From Marinococcus luteus (GTDB lineage: Bacteria > Bacillota > Bacilli > Bacillales > Marinococcaceae): a stretch of DNA of 64,000 bases. The DNA lies in contig NZ_FNNC01000001.1 of NCBI RefSeq assembly GCF_900106595.1, positions 682,001-746,000 on the forward strand. Reading direction: 5' to 3'. Positions 36,255 to 45,018 of this stretch are shown piece after piece. The position numbers were made by a program, and so were the translations under genes. Positions within the stretch are counted from its first letter, which is position 1. Every line of letters starts with the position of its first letter. Below the pieces are notes generated by a model that saw only the letters and a program-made list of their open reading frames with translations, had not been told where the DNA came from and ran no database searches.

Positions 36255-37082
36255 ATGAATATTTTTGAAGCTATATTTCTAGGAATCGTCCAGGGAATTG
36301 CAGAATTCCTGCCGATTTCAAGTACCGCCCATATCATCATCGCAGAATTTCTCCTCGGCCATTCGATCCCCGGCCTCTCATTTGAAATTTTTCTGCACCT
36401 GGGATCAATCGTAGCCGTAATTTTTTATTTCCGCAAAGACATTATTCATCTGATTCAGGTATTTTTCCGGTACATCGCCAAACGGCGCCGGGAGGACCGC
36501 CCAGAGTTTTTCCTTTGTTTGTACATAGTACTTGCAACCGTTATTACCGGCATTCTTGGTGTTTTCCTTGAAGATTCTCTTGGCAGCGCCCTGAAAACAC
36601 CAGTGATGATCGCTGTATCACTCACTCTTACCGGCATTTTTCTCATCATCATCGAGCGGGCCTACACAATTGGCAGCCGTACGGTTAATGAAATGACGAC
36701 GCTCGATGCGGTCATTGTCGGGCTCGCGCAGACGGTGGCTGTCATTCCAGGCATTTCGAGATCCGGAAGCACACTGATTGCCGCTTTGTTTTCCGGCCTC
36801 GACCGAGAAACATCGGTCAGGTTTTCATTTCTGCTTTCGATCCCTGTCATTTTAGGGTCCACCGTTCTCGCTCTCGGCGATATTACGGACGGCAGCCTTG
36901 CGTCAATTGGAGCAGTATCGCTTATTGCTGCATTCATCGCCTCGCTGATCACTTCATGGCTCGGCATCGTCTGGCTGATTAACTTCCTGAATAAAGGAAA
37001 GCTCACCTACTTTGCGATCTACTGCTTTCTGCTTGCGCTTGTGACTATTTTATTTCTCGATCCGGGCACTACTGTAGGCTAA
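36255..37082 (+). CDS. uppP: Undecaprenyl-diphosphatase
   Basis: 275 residues from ATG 36255, behind GGAGGAG; an ATG further upstream lacks a good site. About eight membrane helices; both catalytic signatures are present: GIVQGIAEFLPISSTAH (E/Q-rich PISSTAH) and VIPGISRSGSTL. Regenerates undecaprenyl phosphate for cell-wall synthesis and confers bacitracin tolerance. Divergent from nudF. Confidence 0.96.
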   Translation: MNIFEAIFLGIVQGIAEFLPISSTAHIIIAEFLLGHSIPGLSFEIFLHLGSIVAVIFYFRKDIIHLIQVFFRYIAKRRREDRPEFFLCLYIVLATVITGILGVFLEDSLGSALKTPVMIAVSLTLTGIFLIIIERAYTIGSRTVNEMTTLDAVIVGLAQTVAVIPGISRSGSTLIAALFSGLDRETSVRFSFLLSIPVILGSTVLALGDITDGSLASIGAVSLIAAFIASLITSWLGIVWLINFLNKGKLTYFAIYCFLLALVTILFLDPGTTVG

Positions 37083-37098
37083 TAACAATTTATAACAT

Positions 37099-37126
37099 AA
37101 AAATCCAGCCGGAGCCGGCTGGATTT
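37099..37126. terminator. Bidirectional terminator between uppP and the PTS IIA gene
   Basis: AAAATCCAGCCGG-AG-CCGGCTGGATTTT, a near-perfect palindrome ending both converging genes. Confidence 0.88.
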
Positions 37127-37135
37127 TGTATTTCA

Positions 37136-37636
37136 TTATTTTTTTACAGTTACAGTCGCTACAACAGTTTCTCCCGCTTTCAGGCGGTTTTCACTGTTCA
37201 TCTGAATATTTTCGACCTGATCGCCTTCCGTAAACACGACTGGCGTGATTTTGCTGGCAGCTTTTTCACTGATCACATCCATATCAAACTCCATCAGCAG
37301 ATCGCCTTCCTCCACGCTGTCCCCTTCGGATACTTTGCATGTAAAGCCTTCACCGTCAAGAGACACCGTTTCAAGGCCAATATGAATTAATACATCCAGC
37401 CCTTCCTCTGAACGGATGCCGATGGCGTGCTTCGTTGGAAAGATCTGTTCTACCTTCCCTTTAACCGGAGAAAGAATAATTCCCTCCGATGGATCAACAG
37501 CAAAACCTTCTCCCATCATTTTTTCTGAAAATGTCGGATCCGGCACTTCTGTAATATCAACGAATTCGCCGCTGACCGGTGATTTTATTGTAACGTCTAC
37601 AGGTTTTTGTTCTTTTCCAAATAATTTTTTTAACAT
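37136..37636 (-). CDS. crr: PTS glucose-family IIA protein
   Basis: 166 residues, a stand-alone EIIA-Glc domain. The phospho-histidine is in LDVLIHIGLETVSLDGEGF, and the second histidine is in FPTKHAIGI. No IIB or IIC gene is near, so it likely serves transporters that lack their own IIA domain, like B. subtilis YpqE. Monocistronic. Confidence 0.93.
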   Translation of the reverse strand: MLKKLFGKEQKPVDVTIKSPVSGEFVDITEVPDPTFSEKMMGEGFAVDPSEGIILSPVKGKVEQIFPTKHAIGIRSEEGLDVLIHIGLETVSLDGEGFTCKVSEGDSVEEGDLLMEFDMDVISEKAASKITPVVFTEGDQVENIQMNSENRLKAGETVVATVTVKK

Positions 37637-37915
37637 GTCTTCACTTCCTTTTTAAATAGTCACAACTGCATTCAAGCTGTGCGTATGCTTTAGTAAGTGT
37701 AACGAATTTCGCGCCTGCGCACAAACTTTCCGGAACGTCTTTACCATTACATTCGGGAGCATCCCGGATAAAACGCCCTTTTTTGAACGTTTATACAATA
37801 CGTTTTAAATGAGCGCGAATAAGGAATAGAACTCTATTCTAATTGTATATACCTTCTTTTTATAACAGTTTAAACTTGAATTCTATACATACAGCCAAAC
37901 ACAGGAGGTGCGCAG

Positions 37916-38626
37916 ATGATTACAGAAAATAAACAGCCGCTTTTTGAAAAGTTGTTTTATTTGTATGACCGGCGCTTGATCCAAAAGCATTTTTCTGCCG
38001 TACATATGCACAACAACAGCATCTACACTGACGATGCTGCGCTTTTTTACGTGAACCACAGCAACTGGTGGGACGGTCTTTTAATCTACTTTTTAAATAA
38101 ACACTGGTTCCGTCATCCGGGCTACGTCATGATGGACGAAGAAGGCCTGCGTGAATTTCCTTTTTTCCGAAGGCTCGGGGCCTACTCGGTGGACCGGAGC
38201 AGCCGCCGTGATGTTATCAATGCCCTCCGCTACACAGAGGATAAGCTCGTGAACGGCCATCACGTCTGGCTTTTTCCCCAGGGGGCAGAAACCCACGCCG
38301 ATCAGTTTCCGATCACCCTCCAGCCCGGCATTTCCTATCTTCTTCCCCGGGTGGATGTTCCGTTTGTACCGGTTACGATGCATTACACATTTTTGCACCA
38401 TCAAAAGCCTGAAATCTTCATCAATATTGGCCCGCCGCTCCCGCGGACGCCGGAAAACCTCGCTTCGAGAGCGGCAGCCCAGGACGCGCTGGAGCGTCAT
38501 CTGCAGCACCAGTGGGACGAGATGCGTGAAGACATCGCTTACGAGCATCTGGAGAACTACACCACCGTTTTGAGAGGTTCGCAGACAATGAGCAGCTGGT
38601 GGACCTCCCTCCGGCAGAAAAAATAG
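37916..38626 (+). CDS. PlsC-type acyltransferase of carotenoid cluster
   Basis: 236 residues, ATG behind AGGAGGTG. The acyltransferase motif I is NHSNWWDG (HxxxxD) and motif III is LFPQGAETHAD. No long transmembrane helix. In Bacillales this type commonly sits with a CrtQ-like glycosyltransferase and CrtI/CrtN-type oxidoreductase, and adds a fatty acyl group to the sugar of a glycosylated apocarotenoid. Alone it could be read as a lysophospholipid acyltransferase; the context favours pigment acylation. Confidence 0.75.
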   Translation: MITENKQPLFEKLFYLYDRRLIQKHFSAVHMHNNSIYTDDAALFYVNHSNWWDGLLIYFLNKHWFRHPGYVMMDEEGLREFPFFRRLGAYSVDRSSRRDVINALRYTEDKLVNGHHVWLFPQGAETHADQFPITLQPGISYLLPRVDVPFVPVTMHYTFLHHQKPEIFINIGPPLPRTPENLASRAAAQDALERHLQHQWDEMREDIAYEHLENYTTVLRGSQTMSSWWTSLRQKK

Positions 38627-38640
38627 AAAGGACTTCCGCC

Positions 38641-39747
38641 ATGTTCCTATGGATTCTCATATGTATCCTCAGCGCCTGGACGGTATTTACGATCATAAAC
38701 GTGTGGACCCTGCCCTCTCTCGCATCTTTTTCTGTGCCGAAGCGCCCGGGCGTAATAAGCGTGCTTGTACCGCTTCGGAATGAAGAACGGAACGTGCCGG
38801 CGCTTGTGCGGAGCCTCCGCCAGGCGGACGACCTAAAAACAGAATTCATCTTTCTCGATGACCATTCGACTGACCGCACAAAAATGCTCCTGCAGGAGGC
38901 TGTACGCTATTGGCCTAATGCCCGTTACATTGAAGGGGCCGCGCTGCCGGACGGCTGGAACGGCAAAGTGCATGCGTGCCATCAGCTTTCCCAGGAAGCT
39001 GCCGGCCAGTATTTGTGCTTTGTTGATGCTGACGTGCGGCTGCACGAAAACGCCCTCCGCTGGGCAGAGGGGGCTCTCCGGAAGCATGATGCCGGGCTCG
39101 TTACCGGATTTCCTCATTTTAAAACAGAAGGGTTCTGGGGCCGGCTGCTTGTGTATATGCAGCATTTTGTCGTATATGCCCACCTGCCCGTCGCAGCTGC
39201 CAACCGCACCACCTGGCGGGCCTTTACCGCAGCACACGGGGCTTTTTTATTTTTCAGCCGGCCGGCCTATGACCAGGCTGGCGGCCACGCCGCTGTTAAA
39301 CAGGCGCTCGTTGATGATATGGCACTTGCCCAAAATATAAAATCACAAGGTTTGAAAACACTGCTCGTTTCTCCGGGTCCTGCTGTTACCTGCTATATGT
39401 ATACGTCGAGCCGGGAAGCATGGCTTGGCTTCAGTAAAAATATTTTTCCGGGAATCGGCCGCTCCGCGGTCATTGCTTCAGCAGTCATCGCTGTTCACAC
39501 TCTTTTCTTTATCGTGCCCGCTTTTCTTCTGCTGGCTGCCATTGCCATGCCCGAATGGCAGCTTGTCATTCCGTATGTGCTGACAGCTGTGCTTCGCGCC
39601 GGGATTACGATAAAAGCTTCCCACCCGTGGTGGACAGTACTCGTTCAGCCTCTATCTTCGGGGGCCATGATCGCTGTGCTGCTGTACTCGATTTATCTGG
39701 ATAAAACGAAAAAAGGCTATTCATGGAAAGGGCGGAGCTATCAATGA
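38641..39747 (+). CDS. crtQ: CrtQ-like family 2 glycosyltransferase
   Basis: 368 residues from ATG 38641 (AAAGGA upstream). GT-A fold markers: VLVPLRNEERNVP, FLDDHSTDRT, FVDADVRLHENA and the later DDMALAQNIK catalytic stretch. An N-terminal helix and two or three C-terminal helices anchor it to the membrane. It resembles 4,4'-diaponeurosporenoate glycosyltransferase of staphyloxanthin-type pathways. Its last codons overlap the ATG of the next gene (ATGA). Confidence 0.8.
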   Translation: MFLWILICILSAWTVFTIINVWTLPSLASFSVPKRPGVISVLVPLRNEERNVPALVRSLRQADDLKTEFIFLDDHSTDRTKMLLQEAVRYWPNARYIEGAALPDGWNGKVHACHQLSQEAAGQYLCFVDADVRLHENALRWAEGALRKHDAGLVTGFPHFKTEGFWGRLLVYMQHFVVYAHLPVAAANRTTWRAFTAAHGAFLFFSRPAYDQAGGHAAVKQALVDDMALAQNIKSQGLKTLLVSPGPAVTCYMYTSSREAWLGFSKNIFPGIGRSAVIASAVIAVHTLFFIVPAFLLLAAIAMPEWQLVIPYVLTAVLRAGITIKASHPWWTVLVQPLSSGAMIAVLLYSIYLDKTKKGYSWKGRSYQ

Positions 39748-41234
39748 CAACTACTGCTGTTATCGGGGCCGGGCTCGGCGGCTTAAGCGCCGCCATCGTC
39801 CTCGCCAGAACCGGGCAGGATGTTACTGTATTCGAAAAAAACGAACGGGCGGGAGGAAAACTCCGCCCGTTTCAACTGGGCACCCACGCATTTGATTATG
39901 GCCCTAATACCATCACGATGCCGGATATATTTCACCGCGTGCTTGCTTTTGCCGGCAAAGAACCCGAAAATCTCCTCCCGTTCAAACAGCTGCCGGAGCA
40001 TACCCGTAATTATTTCCCTGGTGGCAGTACACTCGAGGTTTCTTCAGACGCCGGAGAAACAAAACGGGCCATTGCCCGTCTTTCGGAAGCCGACGCCAAC
40101 CGGTACGATGACTACCTCCGGGAAGTCAAACGGCTTTACACGCTCGCCACTGAAAATTTTCTTCAGCGCACCTTCGAGTCGCCGTTGGACTATCTTTCAC
40201 CGGGGCTCGCCCTTGCTCTTCGCAAAGTCCGCCCGGCCACTACCATGCATGCTTTCCACCGGCGGTTTTTCAAGCATCCGGATGTGCAGAAGGCGTTCGA
40301 CCGCTATGCGACCTATATCGGCTCTTCGCCGTACGACGCCCCGGCAACTTTCGCGCTGATTGCCCACCTCGAGCTTTCTGACGGCGTGTACTATACCCCG
40401 GGCGGAAACGTGAAGATTGCCGATGCGTTTTATGAAACGGCCAAAGAGCTTGGCGTCAATTTTTCGTTCAATGATCCTGTCCACCACGTTTCCACGCGTA
40501 ACGGACGTGCTCAAACTGTGCACGCCGCCTCAGGCTCTCTGGACGTGGACAACGTAGTATTGAACGGTGATCTTCTCAGCCAGTATCCGTTACTTTTCCC
40601 GGCCTTCAGTGAGAAAAGCCGGACCGTGCCGAACCATCCCGAACCGTCTATTTCAGCGTTTGTGATCATGGTCGGGCTGAACACCCGCCTGCCGCAGTTA
40701 AAGCATCACCAGGTGTATTTTTCTGCGGATTATCCTGAAGAGTTTGAACAGCTCAAGCACGGAGCGTTTCCAGATGATCCGACCGTTTATATCAGCAACT
40801 CCTCCTACAGTGACCGAGGCCAGTCCCCGGACGGCGACAACCTGTTTATTCTTATTAACGCCCCGGCCCTTCCCGGCGGTGCCATGACGGAAGAGGAAAA
40901 ACAGTCCTACAAAAACCTGGTTTACGACAAGCTAGAGGAGTTTGGCCTTTTTCTGCGCCCGCATATTGTGGAGGAACAAGTACTCGGTCCGTCTTATCTC
41001 GAAGAAACGTTCGGCGCGTACAAAGGCTCCATTTACGGCCTCGCCTCCAACCGGCGGCAGGATGCGTTTCTGCGGCCGTTCAACCGCTCCCAGGATTTAA
41101 AAAATGTCTACTTTGCCGGCGGCTCCACCCATCCCGGCGGCGGATCACCGATGGTAACGACCAGCGGCATTCTTGCTGCCTCCGCCCTGCTTAAGGACAA
41201 TGGTATTCTCCTTGATTTCTGGGGGGAGACATGA
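39744..41234 (+). CDS. CrtI/CrtN/CrtP-type carotenoid oxidoreductase
   Basis: 496 residues from ATG 39744. FAD motif AVIGAGLGGLSAAIVLARTG with E35-type VFEKNERAGGKL, and the C-terminal signature VYFAGGSTHPGGGSPMVTTS typical of bacterial carotene desaturases and oxidases. It could desaturate diapophytoene or oxidise the terminal methyl group; the C-terminus resembles the oxidase branch (CrtP/CrtNb). Third gene of the acyltransferase-glycosyltransferase cluster. No crtM-like synthase is visible in the window. Confidence 0.82.
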   Translation: MTTTAVIGAGLGGLSAAIVLARTGQDVTVFEKNERAGGKLRPFQLGTHAFDYGPNTITMPDIFHRVLAFAGKEPENLLPFKQLPEHTRNYFPGGSTLEVSSDAGETKRAIARLSEADANRYDDYLREVKRLYTLATENFLQRTFESPLDYLSPGLALALRKVRPATTMHAFHRRFFKHPDVQKAFDRYATYIGSSPYDAPATFALIAHLELSDGVYYTPGGNVKIADAFYETAKELGVNFSFNDPVHHVSTRNGRAQTVHAASGSLDVDNVVLNGDLLSQYPLLFPAFSEKSRTVPNHPEPSISAFVIMVGLNTRLPQLKHHQVYFSADYPEEFEQLKHGAFPDDPTVYISNSSYSDRGQSPDGDNLFILINAPALPGGAMTEEEKQSYKNLVYDKLEEFGLFLRPHIVEEQVLGPSYLEETFGAYKGSIYGLASNRRQDAFLRPFNRSQDLKNVYFAGGSTHPGGGSPMVTTSGILAASALLKDNGILLDFWGET

Positions 41235-41273
41235 GTTGAAAGGCTTTCTGGTTTCCTAATACATCAGCGCATG

Positions 41274-41310
41274 AAAACAGCCCCGCTTTTATCGTCAGCG
41301 GGGCTGTTTT
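41274..41310. terminator. Bidirectional terminator after the carotenoid cluster
   Basis: AAAACAGCCCCGC-N11-GCGGGGCTGTTTT, a perfect 13-bp stem. Confidence 0.93.
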
Positions 41311-41327
41311 CAATAGAAAGATGATGA

Positions 41328-42203
41328 TTACTTCTCTTCCTCCACCGGAATCCATATCTCACTTTTGAAATCAGGCTTGTCAAACTGATTTCCCTCCATC
41401 CATACCATCTCCGGCCCGAATGCCTGCTGATAACCGGAAGAAGGAAACCATTCCGAATATATTTGTCCCCACGTTGTTTGAAGATGCTTTGGGAACGGTC
41501 CCTCAGAGGTAAAAACAGCCCAGGTGGAAGCAGGTACTTCCAGCACGTCCCACGTTTCCGGGCTTTCTTTATCCGTAATTACACCAATATAATGATCCAG
41601 CCCTCCCTGTTCTTCCATGCGTGCTTCAGAGAAATTTGCTGATGCTTGAATTATCCCTGTCGGTTCCCCGTTCGACAGCGCAAGCAATTCATTTATTTTC
41701 TCTTCGTTCAATGATTTCCACATGGCATTAATTTCAGGGTTCTCTCCCTCAAAGATGATAGGGACTCTTTTACTTACACCGACGATTCGAAAAGCTTCTT
41801 TGTTCTCTATACGGTAGTTCATTTCGTTTCCTCCCTGGACAGATAGTTGAAAGGTCAGCCTTGGATATGCTTTTAAAGAACTTCCGTGCCGTTTTACTTC
41901 TGAAGGAGTTACTCCGTGCAGCTTCTGAAATGCCCTCGTAAATGCATCGGGCGAATCGTAACCATATTTTAACGCTGTATCGATAACACGTACCTGGCGA
42001 TGCTGAAGATCCAGCGCTGCCATCGTTAATCGGCGCCGCCGGATATATTCTGACACCGGGACACCTGCTAAAGAAGAAAACATCCGCTTAAAATGGTACT
42101 CCGAGCAGCAGGCAATACGGGCAACTTCCTGAAAATCGATTGCCTCCGTTAAGTGATTTTCAATATAATGCAGGGCATTGTTCATTTCCTGTAATCTATC
42201 CAT
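41328..42203 (-). CDS. AraC-family regulator with GyrI-like effector domain
   Basis: 291 residues from ATG 42203 (AGAGAGG upstream). Two helix-turn-helix units at the N-terminus ([22 protein letters not shown] and [25 protein letters not shown]) and a C-terminal GyrI/SoxS-effector-binding domain ending in [12 protein letters not shown]. This layout is that of Rob/BmrR-like sensors that bind small hydrophobic molecules or drugs. No target gene is adjacent except the divergent GntR operon. Confidence 0.88.
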   Translation of the reverse strand: MDRLQEMNNALHYIENHLTEAIDFQEVARIACCSEYHFKRMFSSLAGVPVSEYIRRRRLTMAALDLQHRQVRVIDTALKYGYDSPDAFTRAFQKLHGVTPSEVKRHGSSLKAYPRLTFQLSVQGGNEMNYRIENKEAFRIVGVSKRVPIIFEGENPEINAMWKSLNEEKINELLALSNGEPTGIIQASANFSEARMEEQGGLDHYIGVITDKESPETWDVLEVPASTWAVFTSEGPFPKHLQTTWGQIYSEWFPSSGYQQAFGPEMVWMEGNQFDKPDFKSEIWIPVEEEK

Positions 42204-42367
42204 AATGACGACCTCTCTTAATTTAGAGAATACCAATTCCCTTAAATATATTCCCTGCTTTTCGTGCCTGATAAAGTCGGATAATAACTGATTACTTTTT
42301 ATATAGAGATATTTACCCTCCAGGTTAAAATTATTATATAAAAATGCGCCACTGTGCAGCTAAGGAG

Positions 42368-42392
42368 CTTCGGAATTTTCCGAAGTTTTTTT
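42368..42392 (+). terminator. Hairpin plus T-run upstream of the GntR promoter
   Basis: CTTCGGAA-TT-TTCCGAAG followed by TTTTTTT on the plus strand. There is no plus-strand gene just before it; it may insulate the promoter or end a short unannotated transcript. Confidence 0.55.
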
Positions 42393-42401
42393 ATTATACC
42401 A

Positions 42402-42441
42402 TTGACTTTAAAGCAATTAGTTATATACTTATATATATAAC
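42402..42441 (+). promoter_or_regulatory. Promoter with overlapping GntR operator
   Basis: TTGACT at 42402-42407 and TATACT at 42424-42429, spaced 16 bp. A perfect 8-bp inverted repeat, GTTATATA at 42420-42427 and TATATAAC at 42434-42441, covers the -10 region; a position from which the GntR protein encoded just downstream could repress its own operon. Confidence 0.65.
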
Positions 42442-42475
42442 CATATAACTTTAACAAATCAAGGCGGTGAACGCT

Positions 42476-42844
42476 GTGGGTACTGATTTTCATGACAAAA
42501 AGCCGATTTTTCAACAAATTAAAGAGCAAATTGAAGATCAGATAATGGATGGACGCTTAAAAGAAGAAGAACAAGCACCTTCGACCACCCAACTGGTCTC
42601 CTTTTATAAAGTGAATCATCTGACAGTTGCTAAAGGGGTTAACGAGCTGGTGGAAGAAGAAATTTTATATAAGAAGCGGGGAGTGGGCATGTTCGTTACT
42701 TCAGGAGCTAAAGACAAGCTAATTAAAAAGCGTCGAAAAGCCTTTGGTGAGGACTATGTAGAAGAACTTATAAAAGAAGCCAAAAAATTGCGCATGTCTG
42801 AAGAAGACCTGGTACGGATGCTCCGGGAAAGGATGAGAAAATAA
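42476..42844 (+). CDS. GntR-family regulator, YtrA type
   Basis: 122 residues from GTG 42476, at a proper distance from AAGGCGGTGA. Winged helix with PIFQQIKEQIEDQIMDG, STTQLVSFYKVNHLTVAKG and the wing YKKRGVGMFV; the short C-terminal dimerisation tail lacks a ligand domain, which is the YtrA subfamily. Members repress the ABC operon in which they are encoded and respond to envelope-active agents. Stop overlaps the start of the ATPase gene. Confidence 0.88.
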   Translation: MGTDFHDKKPIFQQIKEQIEDQIMDGRLKEEEQAPSTTQLVSFYKVNHLTVAKGVNELVEEEILYKKRGVGMFVTSGAKDKLIKKRRKAFGEDYVEELIKEAKKLRMSEEDLVRMLRERMRK

Positions 42845-43725
42845 TGGAACTAAAATTGAGCCATGTAAGCTTAGTTTATGGGAAAGAACAGGCACTGGAT
42901 GATGTGTCCCTCCAGCTTCATTCGCCAAAAGTTTACGCCTTGATCGGTCGAAATGGTTCAGGCAAAACCTCTCTTCTTTCTCTTATTGCCAATTACCGGC
43001 AGCATTCTTCCGGCCAGATTATGCTGAACGGAGAGCCGTTATTCGAAAACAGCCGCCAGACAAAGCATGTTCAGTTTCTTTTCCAACGCAATTTTGATGA
43101 ATACGATGAATCTGGAGAAGAGCTTCTTCAAACTGCCGAAGATTTTATTGCTTCCTTTGATATAGAAGCAGCCCGAAGGATTGCCAGCCGATTTGGCCTT
43201 GATCTGAGTATCCCCATGAAAAACCAGTCCACCGGCAGACGGTCTATGTTTCAAGCAATACGCGGGCTTGCATCCCGGGCTCCAGTGACCATTTTTGATG
43301 AAGTCTATACAGGAATGGATGCCCCCTCCCGTGAAATATTCTACGAAGAGATTTTGAAAGAGCAGGAAAGTCATCCTCGATTGATTATAATATCTACGCA
43401 CCTTATCTCTGAAATGGAGCATCTGTTTGATGAAGTAATCATGCTGGATCAAGGGCGCGTGGTGCTTGCAGATGATTACGAAAGCGTAGTATCCAAAGGG
43501 ATCACACTCACTGGAGAACTCGGTCTGGTTGACAGGTTCACCGCTAATCTTCACGTGGTCAAAAGCCGTGAGCTTGGAGGAACCAAATCTGTCGTTATTT
43601 TTCAACAAATGGAAGAAAGCCTGCTGAAAGAAGCAGAGGAACTTGGTCTTGAAATAGGCAGGGTCACACTTCAGGATATTTTCACCAGTGTGACGAAAGG
43701 AGAAGATCCTAATGAGGGACAATAA
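42844..43725 (+). CDS. ABC transporter ATP-binding protein (YtrB type)
   Basis: 293 residues. Walker A LIGRNGSGKTS, Walker B APVTIFDEVYTGMD and switch histidine IIISTHLI are intact. The ABC signature is degenerate: NQSTGRRSMFQAI instead of LSGGQ, though serine and glycine-like spacing remain. An additional C-terminal domain of about 80 residues follows. It overlaps the next gene by 14 bp. Likely an export or envelope-stress system, as with YtrBC or related loci; substrate unknown. Confidence 0.82.
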   Translation: MELKLSHVSLVYGKEQALDDVSLQLHSPKVYALIGRNGSGKTSLLSLIANYRQHSSGQIMLNGEPLFENSRQTKHVQFLFQRNFDEYDESGEELLQTAEDFIASFDIEAARRIASRFGLDLSIPMKNQSTGRRSMFQAIRGLASRAPVTIFDEVYTGMDAPSREIFYEEILKEQESHPRLIIISTHLISEMEHLFDEVIMLDQGRVVLADDYESVVSKGITLTGELGLVDRFTANLHVVKSRELGGTKSVVIFQQMEESLLKEAEELGLEIGRVTLQDIFTSVTKGEDPNEGQ

Positions 43726-44413
43726 AGCTGTTCCGGCATTAATCAAAGAGCAGTTCAAATGGACACTCTGGTTTCTTGGCATCCTTTATCTCATCCGGAT
43801 TGCTGCTCATTTTTTCGAAATGTTTTTTTCAGAAGCAGAATTTAATATTGCTTTACTAAACTTCGCTTATGAACCGAGTAAGATTTACATGCTTGTGATT
43901 GGTTTAATATCTGTCTATACGTTTTTGGGCTTCTGCATCGAACATGGTTTGACCAGAAAACATTATTATCAGGCTGCGTTTATTTCTGCCGCTGCCGTTT
44001 CTCTGATTATCACTGTTGCCATAGCCGCCCTGAATCTTATAGATACAATTATTTTCGACACCAACGCAGCTGTATTTTATTTGATAGAGTCGGATACGCT
44101 TTTAGAAGTGCTTTTGCCTGGAAGTGCAGCTTACTTTATAACTGTACTATTATATTACCTGCTCGGCATGTTCGTCGCTTCCGGTTTTTACCGGTTCGGA
44201 TGGCTCCCCGGTCTCGGATTTATTGCTGCCGGGCTCTTCTGCCTTTTGATTGAAAGCATAATTTGGGGAACAGCCTTTACTCTCTTTAATGTCGGGATAG
44301 TTACTGAAGGTCTGCCTGTTGTGGCAGCTATTTCAGCTACAGCTGTTTTAACCATTATTGTTTACCTCTCCTCTGCGAAAAGTCTTCAACGTACCCCAGT
44401 TAAAATTGCTTAA
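43712..44413 (+). CDS. ABC transporter membrane protein
   Basis: 233 residues with about six hydrophobic helices and no signature beyond that (WTLWFLGILYLIRIAAHFF, LVIGLISVYTFLGF, ITVLLYYLLGMFVASG). It is encoded in overlap with the ATPase, which implies a joint transporter complex. A GGAGAAG motif precedes the ATG inside the upstream gene. Family assignment is by context. Confidence 0.75.
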   Translation: MRDNKAVPALIKEQFKWTLWFLGILYLIRIAAHFFEMFFSEAEFNIALLNFAYEPSKIYMLVIGLISVYTFLGFCIEHGLTRKHYYQAAFISAAAVSLIITVAIAALNLIDTIIFDTNAAVFYLIESDTLLEVLLPGSAAYFITVLLYYLLGMFVASGFYRFGWLPGLGFIAAGLFCLLIESIIWGTAFTLFNVGIVTEGLPVVAAISATAVLTIIVYLSSAKSLQRTPVKIA

Positions 44414-44436
44414 CAGTTAAAATTCAGCCTGCGTAA

Positions 44437-44480
44437 AAAAGGAATAGAAGCCCCCCGTGCGGGATACTTCTATTCCTTTT
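44437..44480. terminator. Bidirectional terminator after the GntR-ABC operon
   Basis: AAAAGGAATAGAAG and CTTCTATTCCTTTT form a 14-bp stem around CCCCCCGTGCGGGATA. Confidence 0.9.
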
Positions 44481-44482
44481 CA

Positions 44483-44659
44483 TTATTTGTTTTTAAAATT
44501 GCCTTTTTTATTTTGGACAGTTCCTTTAATGTTGTCTTTCTTTCCTTCACGCTGCATCTTCGAATTATTAGTGATGCTGCCTATCCGGTCTTTTGCTTTA
44601 CCTTTAAATTTATTCATGTTTCCTTTCAGCTTGTCACTAAAGCCTTTTTTACTGCTCAT
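44483..44659 (-). CDS. CsbD-like small stress protein, 58 aa
   Basis: ATG complementary to 44657-44659, with GGAGGG upstream. Hydrophilic, Lys-rich sequence beginning MSSKKGFSDKLKGNMNKFKG and containing repeated KGKAKD, KKDNIKG and KGNFKN units, the style of CsbD-family proteins that are induced by general stress. No sigma-B promoter was verified. The function of CsbD proteins is unknown. Confidence 0.65.
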   Translation of the reverse strand: MSSKKGFSDKLKGNMNKFKGKAKDRIGSITNNSKMQREGKKDNIKGTVQNKKGNFKNK

Positions 44660-44797
44660 CTGTCATCCCTCCAAGATGTCTGTCTACAGCAGCAGTTCCC
44701 TTCAGCAGCCAGCGTCAAACAGAAGAGTTTCATCGCCCTGCCGGTTTTCTTTATGCGTGTATTGGATGGAAGTCATGAACTCTCCCTCCAGTGATTG

Positions 44798-45004
44798 TTA
44801 TGAAACACCGGTTAAACTACCATGTTCAGAGGAAAACTGGTTGTCTCCGCCCTCGTTATCTTCGTCCATTTGAGCATGGATCTGGCGCAGCACTTCCATT
44901 TTGCCTTTTTCGTCTGCATTAAAACCGTAGTGACAGGCTTTCTTTATCAAGTCCAGTGTCCAGTAAGGATCATTTCCTTCTAAGACGATGTTTTTGTTTG
45001 TGTA
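44798..45004 (-). pseudogene. C-terminal gene remnant without a start codon
   Basis: A 68-codon open stretch bounded upstream by TAA, with no ATG or GTG before the middle. It reads coherently (NDPYWTLDLIKKACHYGF, EVLRQIHAQMDEDN) and is acidic at the end, like the tail of a soluble protein. An internal TTG or ATG could still start a peptide of about 30-45 residues. Family not recognised. Confidence 0.4.
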
Positions 45005-45018
45005 TTACGAGCAGCTTC

